A DNA stretch of 64,000 bases from Pseudomonas brassicacearum (GTDB lineage Bacteria > Pseudomonadota > Gammaproteobacteria > Pseudomonadales > Pseudomonadaceae). The stretch lies in the NCBI RefSeq assembly GCF_009601685.2, contig NZ_CP045701.2, positions 4,278,001-4,342,000 of the forward strand, read 5' to 3'. Shown here piece by piece: positions 56,994-64,000 of this stretch. The position numbers and the translations under genes are program-made. Position 1 is the first letter of the stretch. The number at the start of each line of letters is the position of its first letter. The notes beneath the pieces are model-generated. The model ran no database searches and was not told the origin of the DNA. It was given only the letters and a program-made list of their open reading frames with translations.

Positions 56994-59021
56994 ATGATCG
57001 ACTCATCGACATCCGCCCGGCAAACCGTACTGGCCCTGGACCTGCCCCAGTTGCCCGGGGCGACGATCCCAGTGGTCGGGGCCGTGTATGGCGTACCCAA
57101 ACGTATTCATGACCAGACACCCGATGGCTGCGCAGTGGTGGTCGACTCTTACTTGGGTCAGGAAGGTGGCGATACCGTTGCGATTTTTTTGAACGGCTCG
57201 ACCATCGCTGCGGCCAGCAAGGAAACTCAAGGCATTGATGATGCTGTCACGTTGAACATTCCAAAGGGTGTCCTATTGCCGGGCCGGGTCAATACACTGA
57301 TTTACACCGTCAGACGCGGCAGCGACAACCTGGGCACCTCACCGACTCTGGAGATTTTGTATAACAGCATCCGCCCGGGCAATCAGGACAGGGATCCGGG
57401 CCTTCCTGGCCATTCCGAACTGCAATTGCTGTTGCCGGACGAAATCAGCAACGGCGTAGGCCCAGGTTTCACCGTGGCGACGGTGTGCGTGGCCTACCCC
57501 TATTGCCGAGCCTACGATGAGATTCGTCTCAATTGTAATGGCAAGGATTTGATGTATCAGGTCGGTGCGAACGAGGCACCGCCACCGCCGGAACACGGCT
57601 CTGCGGCCCCCACGACGGTGTGTTTCACGGTTACCCGTGACGATCTGGGCGAGGACCACCCCGAGTTCAAATTTTCCTACACCGTCACCGACCAGCTTGG
57701 GAATACCCCGGATGTAGACTCGATCTGGTCGGCCACCCAGACGGCGGACGTGGACTTGGCTGGCAGAAGGTTGCCTGCGCCGATTCCACGGGAAGATCTC
57801 ACCGACAATGGCGACGACCCGAGCATCATCGACCTTGAAAAACTGGGGATCGCTCCGTTGTCATTGATCGTATTGACCAGCGATCCTCGCTTCCAGCAGG
57901 GCGACACGATCGTGCTGACCTACGTCGCGAAAATACCGGGCCAGCCAGATATCAACGTCACTGCGCTAGGCACCGTTGAAACAGAATTTGGGCAGACCAA
58001 GCCCTGCATACTCCAGGTCGATAACGACAAGGTCATCCCGGGCAGTAAGGTAGAAATCAGCTACGAGTTATTCCGGGGCACTGTATTGGTCGGTTCTTCG
58101 AGAACCGCGCGAGCGACCGTTTTCGGCGAGGCGATACCGGATGAAAAACCGTTGATTACCCGGGTAGACGACTCCAGGGGAGAGATCCCGGACGGCGGCA
58201 GAACGTTCGATACCCGTGTGATGCTGACCGGTACGGCCAGCAAAGGCTACGAAGTCGAAGTATTCGATGGCCTGGATTCCAAGGGGACCGCCATGGCCGA
58301 TGCGCAGACAGGTGTCTGGGCGCTTGAAATCACCAACCTGAGCATTCAATTCCATAGTCTGACCGCCAAGGCGCTGTACGGTGACAACCAGATATCGGAG
58401 GCGCGCACCTTTACGGTCCTGGCGGAACTGGTGATCGATACCACGCCTGTCTACCTCAACGGTTTCTTCCTTTACATCGGACAGCCACGAAACGCTACCC
58501 CCATGCCAGCGGACACAATAGTGACTCGCACACCCATAACGGGGAATCCTGGGTACACCTACTACACGTCAAACGGCGACGTTGCCCGCGTAAATGGCTA
58601 CGGTACGGTCGAAGGGCGAGCCAATGGACAGGCGACGATCACGGTCGCCGACGCTTCCGGGCAAACAGCGTCCTATGTGGTGATCCGTTCGAACGCCTGG
58701 CAGCTGGCCATGATCGGCTCCATTACAGGGGGAGCAGCGCCCGCCTGGGCAAACGCCCAAGGGGCCGCGAACTCATTTGCCGCGCCCCCACGTCCAGACG
58801 GCGGCACCATGGAATACATTCGAACTTATTACGTTGTACCCACGGGGTTTAACTACCGGCACTGGACCGGCGCATTCGAGGACGGCAATCCTCTGTGGCC
58901 ACTTTGGGCGAACCCCTACACGGGAGAGATTGGAACGCAGGCGATTCAGGATTATTTAGGCGCCTACTGTCGGATCCCCTTTAGCTCGGGCCATGTGCTG
59001 GCAAGTATTCCAGAGTCATAA
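56994..59021 (+). CDS. Ig-like repeat protein
   Basis: A 675-residue protein without signal peptide. Residues of about 25-485 consist of repeated beta-sandwich-like segments of about 100 residues (for example VVGAVYGVPKRIHDQ and VILTSDPRFQQGDTIVLTY). Around 500-575 a BIG_2/invasin-like domain is visible (VNGYGTVEGRANGQATITVADASG). The last 100 residues (WQLAMIGSITGG to SIPES) are a distinct tail rich in Trp, Gly and Pro. Secretion would need another route. A surface or toxin-like role is possible; there is no direct evidence. Confidence 0.75.
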   Translation: MIDSSTSARQTVLALDLPQLPGATIPVVGAVYGVPKRIHDQTPDGCAVVVDSYLGQEGGDTVAIFLNGSTIAAASKETQGIDDAVTLNIPKGVLLPGRVNTLIYTVRRGSDNLGTSPTLEILYNSIRPGNQDRDPGLPGHSELQLLLPDEISNGVGPGFTVATVCVAYPYCRAYDEIRLNCNGKDLMYQVGANEAPPPPEHGSAAPTTVCFTVTRDDLGEDHPEFKFSYTVTDQLGNTPDVDSIWSATQTADVDLAGRRLPAPIPREDLTDNGDDPSIIDLEKLGIAPLSLIVLTSDPRFQQGDTIVLTYVAKIPGQPDINVTALGTVETEFGQTKPCILQVDNDKVIPGSKVEISYELFRGTVLVGSSRTARATVFGEAIPDEKPLITRVDDSRGEIPDGGRTFDTRVMLTGTASKGYEVEVFDGLDSKGTAMADAQTGVWALEITNLSIQFHSLTAKALYGDNQISEARTFTVLAELVIDTTPVYLNGFFLYIGQPRNATPMPADTIVTRTPITGNPGYTYYTSNGDVARVNGYGTVEGRANGQATITVADASGQTASYVVIRSNAWQLAMIGSITGGAAPAWANAQGAANSFAAPPRPDGGTMEYIRTYYVVPTGFNYRHWTGAFEDGNPLWPLWANPYTGEIGTQAIQDYLGAYCRIPFSSGHVLASIPES

Positions 59022-59088
59022 CCAGGAACTGGATAACGTCGACCCACGCTAGCCGACTCACCAATGAAACACACTGCCCCGCTGGGCC

Positions 59089-59195
59089 CTGTAGGAGCTG
59101 CCAAAGGCTGCGATCTTTTGATTTTTTATCTTTCGCTTGAGACTCAATTATCTGAGAAAAGATCGCAGCCTCGTTGCACGCGTCAGCTCCTACAG
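59089..59195. repeat. REP pair of the GTAGGAGCTGC type
   Basis: CTGTAGGAGCTGCCAAAGGC ... GTTGCACGCGTCAGCTCCTACAG, with inner GGCTGCGATCTTTTG / AAAAGATCGCAGCC complementary arms. A further degenerate GGGAGCAAGCTCCCTCGCCA element follows to about 59228. Confidence 0.85.
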
Positions 59196-59246
59196 AGCCG
59201 AGCGGGAGCAAGCTCCCTCGCCACAGGAGCGTGCTCGAGCACTCCC

Positions 59247-59937
59247 CTACCGCCCAGCCAACTCCATGATCATCCGCGACAACAGATAAATCCTTGGCAC
59301 CACACTCTCGACTTCGGCGTATTCCTCAGGGGTGTGGATGTTGCCGCCAACAATGCCAAAGCCGTCCAACGTCGGCGTGCCAACCACGGCTGACAAGCTG
59401 GCATCCGCCGCCCCACCGCTGCCTTCTTCAGTGAGTTTGCGCCCCAGTTCGCCATAGATGCCTTGGGCCATGGCCATCAACCGGTCCGACTCCGCCGTCT
59501 GCGGCATCGGTGGCAAGCCGCGCTTGAGGCTGGTGGTGACTTCGGTGTCGGCGATCAACTTGTCCTGCGACACCCGGGCCAGGTCTTTTTCGATGCGGTC
59601 GAATTCTTCCGGCACCGCCGCCCGCACATCGGCCTTGGCGCTTGCCTGGTCGGGGATCACGTTGGTCCGGTCGCCGGCCATGATCACCGTGAAGTTGATG
59701 GTGGTTTTTCTTTTCCGCGTCGCCGAGCTTGCCCAGTTGCAGAATCTGGTGCGCCGCGTCCATCGCCGCATTGCGCCCCAGTTCCGGCGCGACACCGGCG
59801 TGGGACGCCTTGCCCTTGACCTCCACCAGCGCCGTAGCGCTGCCCTTGCGCCACACCACCAAACCATCGGCCGGGCGACCCGGTTCAAGGTTGAGGGTCA
59901 CGTCATGGGCCTTGGCAGACATTCTGGATAAATCCAC
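59247..59937 (-). pseudogene. decayed M20 peptidase (glutamate carboxypeptidase type), 3' half
   Basis: Only the C-terminal part of an M20/CPG2-type metallopeptidase remains. From the 5' side, one frame reads HDVTLNLEPGRPADGLVVW, VKGKASHAGVAPELGRNAAM and LGKLGDAEKK; the following frame reads TTINFTVIMAGDRTNVIPDQ and on to GSGGAADASLSAVVGTPTLDG, then stops at 59247. The frame changes in an A-run (AAAAGAAAAACC) near 59703-59712, an apparent one-base insertion. The N-terminal half is missing and the homology stops at about 59925, where AT-rich DNA begins. Even without the frameshift the gene could not give a whole enzyme. Confidence 0.85.
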
Positions 59938-60229
59938 AGTAAATCAGCGCTTTCTAGTGGACTTCATTGAAAATCCTGGCACGTCTAATTGGATACATTC
60001 ATTAGGGATTGCTAACTGAAAACTACCATTGGCCGTAGAAATTTCCTTAAGCGAGTCTCCAGCGGAACCGTTTGTCGCCACTGTAATTTCTTACAGGTGA
60101 CAACAAAACTCCTCTAACGCCAAATTGATCTTGCTGCAATAGCACCTCCCTGTAATTGGTAATTATGATTGCTACTACAGCCACGAACGAAACCCTCACT
60201 AAAAGTAGTAACTCAGAAGGAGCCTTGAA

Positions 60230-60430
60230 ATGTTAGTTAAATTCAAATACGAAGGAACTACATTTGAATATAAAAACTTTGTCAGCGCTGCACTCCCCAG
60301 CGTGGGCGACACGGTTGCTGGGCATTGGAGCTCCTATGCCTGGAAGGTCGGAAGACGGGTATATGTATACAATTCCGACCCCACTTACGACTACATTGAA
60401 ATAGATCTAGTTGATAAACGTGCCTCATAG
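60230..60430 (+). CDS. small hypothetical protein in AT-rich DNA
   Basis: A 66-residue protein (MLVKFKYEGTTFEYKNF), with GAAGGAG 8 bases ahead of the ATG. It is rich in Tyr, Lys and beta-forming residues and has no recognised domain. The DNA from 59,938 to 60,600 is clearly more AT-rich than its surroundings. It directly follows the truncated peptidase, so it may be recently acquired. Confidence 0.55.
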   Translation: MLVKFKYEGTTFEYKNFVSAALPSVGDTVAGHWSSYAWKVGRRVYVYNSDPTYDYIEIDLVDKRAS

Positions 60431-60455
60431 CGCACTAACTAAAATCACTCAACCT

Positions 60456-60485
60456 GATTCCGCGAGACCTTACACTCGCGGAATC
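60456..60485. repeat. 11-bp inverted repeat after the small gene
   Basis: GATTCCGCGAG (60456-60466) and CTCGCGGAATC (60475-60485) with an 8-nt loop; a possible terminator without a T tract. Confidence 0.5.
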
Positions 60486-60651
60486 AATGTAAATATGCTG
60501 ACGACAGAATCAGCCATCTCCACAATATACAATTCATTGCCTGACTGACGGCGCTTTCTGGTCTGCTACCTGAGAAAACGAAGCACCTTTGATCAAACTA
60601 TTTCCATCCTTGTTTGGTATTGAAAAGTGCCAACGCAATCCAACCATTGCC

Positions 60652-61737
60652 TTAAGGAAAAACCGCTGGCGCTTCCAACCTCTGCCGATGCCCGTAACAA
60701 GTGACCCGATTGCGCCCGCTGGTCTTGGCCTCGTAAAGCGCCTGGTCGGCATCATTGAGCCAATGGGTCGCATCGCCATAAGTCGGGTTGAAGGCTGCCA
60801 GGCCAATGCTCAGGCTCACCTTCAGCGCCGGGTTCTGTTCATAGCTGAGCGTCGCAAAGCGCTCGCGCAACCCGTCCATGGCCTGCACGGCATTGTGAAG
60901 CGTCAGGTCCGGCAGAATCACACAGAACTCGTCCCCGCCATAACGCCCGACCACATCGGCGGCGCGCAGGTTTTGCTTGAGCATCTTGCCAAGCTGGCGC
61001 AGCACGATGTCGCCGGCGACATGGCCATAGGTGTCATTGATGGCCTTGAAGTGATCGATGTCGATCAGCGCAAGCGCGCCGCGCCCTGCCCCGTCATTGG
61101 GGTGACGCAGGCAGCGCTGGAACTCCTCGTTGAGGCGATCTTTCCAGGCGCCATGGTTAAGCAACCCGGTCAGGCTGTCGGTGCGACTCAGGGCCAGCAA
61201 CTCGCGCTTTTGCCGCCCCAGGGCGTAGGCCTGGCGAAAGCAGAACCAACCCAGCGCCATCGGATACAGGCACAGCAGGGGTAAACAGGCGTAGAGCTGC
61301 GCCGCACTGGTCATGGGCACGCTAGTCAGCGGAAAGATCATTTCGCCTACAAAAATGCCTGCCGCTTGGGCAATCGCCCCGACAAACAAGAAGCGCAGGC
61401 CGCCAATGGCAACATTGTTCATCGCCATCATCGCCAGCGTGACGGCAGCGGGCAGCGGGTTGAACTGCATCGCCGCGACCCAGAAACCGCCAAGCGCCGC
61501 ATCGATCAATAAATTGAGGTGTTCGGCGTGGTATGGCACCGCGCATCGGCGGGCCCAGCAATAGGACAAGTGTGGCCAGAGCAGGCCGTTGAACAGCATG
61601 AAACCCCAGACCCACGGCGCCGGTTCGAGGGGAAGGACGGCAGCACTTACCAATACCAACCCCAGCGTCAAGCCCAGAGTGCGCGATATATACAGCCTCC
61701 TGGCGAGCGTCCGTCCCTTTTTTCCCGTTTTTTGCAT
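60652..61737 (-). CDS. MASE2-type membrane diguanylate cyclase
   Basis: A 361-residue protein from the ATG at 61737. A MASE2-like sensor with five to six membrane helices (residues 12-170, LARRLYISRTLGLTLGL) is followed by a GGDEF domain. The active site GGDEF (267-271) is intact, as is an inhibitory I-site RAAD (258-261), 5 residues upstream. It should make cyclic di-GMP under product inhibition. It is divergent from the alpha/beta hydrolase gene and could affect biofilm formation (inference). Confidence 0.9.
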   Translation of the reverse strand: MQKTGKKGRTLARRLYISRTLGLTLGLVLVSAAVLPLEPAPWVWGFMLFNGLLWPHLSYCWARRCAVPYHAEHLNLLIDAALGGFWVAAMQFNPLPAAVTLAMMAMNNVAIGGLRFLFVGAIAQAAGIFVGEMIFPLTSVPMTSAAQLYACLPLLCLYPMALGWFCFRQAYALGRQKRELLALSRTDSLTGLLNHGAWKDRLNEEFQRCLRHPNDGAGRGALALIDIDHFKAINDTYGHVAGDIVLRQLGKMLKQNLRAADVVGRYGGDEFCVILPDLTLHNAVQAMDGLRERFATLSYEQNPALKVSLSIGLAAFNPTYGDATHWLNDADQALYEAKTSGRNRVTCYGHRQRLEAPAVFP

Positions 61738-62035
61738 AGAAGCCTCTGCACCGCGGGTTTCCCAAGTCATTGGGACGGGGGGGGTCACTTGGAGTCTATC
61801 AGGGCGGCATCAAATAGCCACCACTGAATGAGGGGGTATTTATTCTCTTTCGCATGCCCCGCCCCGCCGCAGATTCCGGCTTTACATGACTCATCCGTCC
61901 GCTGTCATGGTTGGTATCAAAGCAAAAGCGGTCATGTCATCGCGATGTGCTCGGGTTTCAGCTTCACTTAACAGTATCTGACCCGTCGGCTCAGGCTGGT
62001 CGATCACATTCTGTCCTGACCCAGGAGGGCAAAAC

Positions 62036-62965
62036 ATGTTGGTGTTGTGGGTAGTCCTTGCCGTGTTTATCGCTTGGAGCTGGTTGACGTATCCAGGTAT
62101 CGGCCATGTGCTGTATGACATGGGCATGGCGCTGGAGGCACGTCTCTACCGGTTGCACAAGATCACCGTCCCCATCAGCGAGATGACCGTGTCGACCTGG
62201 CAAGGCGGGCCCTATGAAGCGTCCGGTAGCATCCTGATGCTGCATGGCTACAGCGCCGACAAGAACCTCTGGCTGCGCTTTGCCCGGCATTTTGTCGACG
62301 ACTACCGGGTGGTGGTGCCCGACCTGGCCGGCCATGGCGAAACCGGCTTCAAGGCCGGCGGCGGCTATGACATCCCGACCCAGGCCCGGCGGGTCATCGA
62401 GTTGCTCGATGCCTGTGGCCTGGACAAGGTCCATGTGATCGGCAATTCCATGGGCGGCTACCTCGCCGCATGGCTGGCGGCCACGTCGCCCGAGCGCGTG
62501 CTGACCCTTGCGCTGATCGATCCGGCCGGCGTCACCGCGCCCCAGGCCAGCGACATGGAACGCCACCTGGCCGCCGGACATAACCCGTTCCTCGTCGACT
62601 CGCGGGACGATTTCGCGCCGTTCTACGCAATGACCATGGCCTCCCCGCCCTGGGTGCCCAGCGTGGTGCTGGCGGCAATGGCCGAACGTTACGAACAGCG
62701 CCGCGATGAACTGGCGGAGATCTTCGTCGACTTTCGCGCCAGCCCGCCGATGGAACCGCGCCTGGCCGACATTAGCGCTCCATCGCTGCTACTCTGGGGT
62801 CGCAAGGACCGGCTGATCGACGTCAGCAGCGTGCCGGTGTGGAGCAAGGGCATCGCCGACTTGCGGGTGGAAATCTGGGACGGTATCGGCCACATGCCGA
62901 TGGTGGAACGACCGGGAAAAACCGCGGCGCTGTATCGGGAGTTTCTCAACGGGTTGAGGCAGTGA
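62036..62965 (+). CDS. alpha/beta hydrolase
   Basis: A 309-residue protein with an N-terminal hydrophobic segment (MLVLWVVLAVFIAWSWL) that may anchor it. The triad is Ser138 (IGNSMGG), Asp258 (WGRKDRL) and His286 (GIGHMPM); the oxyanion-region motif LHGYSADKNLW is near 69. AGGAGGG precedes the ATG. The substrate is unknown; a lipase or esterase is likely. Confidence 0.88.
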   Translation: MLVLWVVLAVFIAWSWLTYPGIGHVLYDMGMALEARLYRLHKITVPISEMTVSTWQGGPYEASGSILMLHGYSADKNLWLRFARHFVDDYRVVVPDLAGHGETGFKAGGGYDIPTQARRVIELLDACGLDKVHVIGNSMGGYLAAWLAATSPERVLTLALIDPAGVTAPQASDMERHLAAGHNPFLVDSRDDFAPFYAMTMASPPWVPSVVLAAMAERYEQRRDELAEIFVDFRASPPMEPRLADISAPSLLLWGRKDRLIDVSSVPVWSKGIADLRVEIWDGIGHMPMVERPGKTAALYREFLNGLRQ

Positions 62966-62997
62966 CGGCGATGCAAAAATAACAAAATGAACCCCCA

Positions 62998-63087
62998 TGT
63001 GGGAGCGAGCTTGCTCGCGATAGCGGTGACACATTCAACATGGATGCAAGCTGCCCCACCGCCATCGCGAGCAAGCTCGCTCCCACA
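62998..63087. repeat. REPIN-like inverted repeat pair
   Basis: TGTGGGAGCGAGCTTGCTCG and CGAGCAAGCTCGCTCCCACA, inverted. Confidence 0.9.
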
Positions 63088-63119
63088 GGGATTCGAGCCG
63101 ACCCAGAGGTATCGACTTC

Positions 63120-64000
63120 ATGAACATCCTCTACGACGAACACCTCGACGGCCCCTTGCCCAAGGTGGACAAACAGGCCCTGCTTCAAGCCTTGCAGGCA
63201 CAGGTTCCAGACCTGGACATCCTGCACCTGGAAGAAGACCTCAAGCCCTACGAATGCGATGGCCTGTCGGCCTACCGCTCCACGCCGCTGCTGGTGGTCT
63301 TGCCCAGGCGCGTCGAGCAGGTGCAAGCGCTGCTCAAGCTCTGCCATGGGCAGAATGTGCCGGTGGTCGCCAGGGGTGCCGGGACCGGTTTGTCCGGCGG
63401 CGCCCTGCCCCTGGCAAGCGGCGTGTTGCTGGTGATGGCGCGGTTCAACCAGATCCTGCACATCGACCCCGACGCCCGCACCGCGCGGCTTCAGCCAGGG
63501 GTACGCAACCTGGCGATTTCCCAGGCGGCGGCACCGTTCGGGCTGTATTACGCGCCGGATCCCTCGTCGCAGATCGCCTGCTCCATCGGCGGCAATGTCG
63601 CGGAAAACGCCGGCGGCGTGCACTGCCTCAAGTATGGCCTGACGGTGCATAACCTGTTGAAGCTGGAAATCCTCACCGTCGAAGGCGAACGCCTGACCCT
63701 GGGCAGCGAAGCCCTGGATTCGCCGGGCCTGGACCTGCTGGCGCTGTTCACCGGTTCCGAAGGCTTGCTGGGGGTGATCACCGAAGTGACAGTCAAACTG
63801 CTGCCCAGGCCCCAGGTCGCCAAGGTGTTGCTGGCCAGTTTCGATTCGGTGGACAAGGCCGGGCGGGCGGTGGCCGACATCATCGCCGCCGGCATCATTC
63901 CCGGTGGCCTGGAAATGATGGACAACCTGGCGATCCGCGCCGCCGAGGACTTCATCCACGCCGGCTATCCGGTGGAGGCCGAAGCGATCCTGCTGTGTGA
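63120..64000 (+). CDS. glcD: FAD-binding oxidase, GlcD type, partial
   Basis: The first 293 residues of a glycolate-oxidase subunit GlcD/D-lactate-dehydrogenase-type flavoprotein; the gene runs off the window. The PCMH FAD domain is clear (VPVVARGAGTGLSGGALPLA, then SSQIACSIGGNVAENAGGVHCLKYG) and TGSEGLLGVITEVTVKLLP ends the FAD-binding region. The glcE and glcF genes would be expected beyond 64,000. Confidence 0.92.
   Translation, partial: MNILYDEHLDGPLPKVDKQALLQALQAQVPDLDILHLEEDLKPYECDGLSAYRSTPLLVVLPRRVEQVQALLKLCHGQNVPVVARGAGTGLSGGALPLASGVLLVMARFNQILHIDPDARTARLQPGVRNLAISQAAAPFGLYYAPDPSSQIACSIGGNVAENAGGVHCLKYGLTVHNLLKLEILTVEGERLTLGSEALDSPGLDLLALFTGSEGLLGVITEVTVKLLPRPQVAKVLLASFDSVDKAGRAVADIIAAGIIPGGLEMMDNLAIRAAEDFIHAGYPVEAEAILLC

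Overview
The window is a piece of a Pseudomonas chromosome, most likely of the P. fluorescens group. The evidence is the order thrS-infC-rpmI-rplT-pheS-pheT-ihfA-merR-tRNA-Pro, an RsmE-type CsrA protein, Pseudomonas families such as DUF1654 and DUF6124, and many REP-type palindromes of the GTGGGAGC and GTAGGAGC kinds. All assignments were made by reading the sequence; no database search was run.

Positions 1-16,700 are accessory DNA next to a tRNA-Pro(GGG) gene. It holds an exported protease block on the minus strand (a small ORF, a trypsin-like protease, a subtilase and an amidohydrolase-fold lipoprotein). Next to it is a block that looks defence-related: a 1776-residue sacsin-like GHKL ATPase with a C-terminal DUF3883/NOV nuclease-like domain, a zinc-finger GNAT protein that resembles eukaryotic Eco1/ESCO in layout, an SF2 helicase with a long C-terminal extension, and a DUF4365 nuclease-like protein. 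No integrase is visible. This is the most likely place for an undescribed system.

Positions 16,800-24,400 are the conserved translation cluster, all on the minus strand, including infC with an ATT start and two strong inverted repeats between rplT and pheS. Positions 24,700-26,700 hold small genes: a cysteine-containing periplasmic protein, a cold-shock protein, an I78 inhibitor lipoprotein and two hypotheticals.

Positions 26,700-33,800 are a seven-gene ribose/ribonucleoside operon, rbsB-A-C-R-K-D plus a periplasmic nucleoside hydrolase, with a perfect LacI-type operator upstream. Positions 33,800-37,100 carry a LexA-box-controlled DUF1654-endA pair, a SPOR lipoprotein, rsmE and a DUF2214 membrane protein. 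Positions 37,200-42,000 carry cysS, glnS, ppiB and lpxH. Positions 42,000-47,000 are an EmrB-EmrA-OMF drug efflux operon with its MarR regulator and a paired inverted operator. Positions 47,100-54,300 carry tamB, tamA, a GNAT gene and xthA.

Positions 54,500-64,000 are more variable: a PstS-OmpA protein behind a Pho-box-like element, a DUF6124 gene with an elaborate leader that can fold in several ways, an Ig-like repeat protein, a decayed M20 peptidase next to an AT-rich patch with a small gene, a MASE2-GGDEF cyclase, an alpha/beta hydrolase and the start of a glcD-type oxidase that runs off the end. REPIN-like inverted pairs fill many of the gaps between genes.
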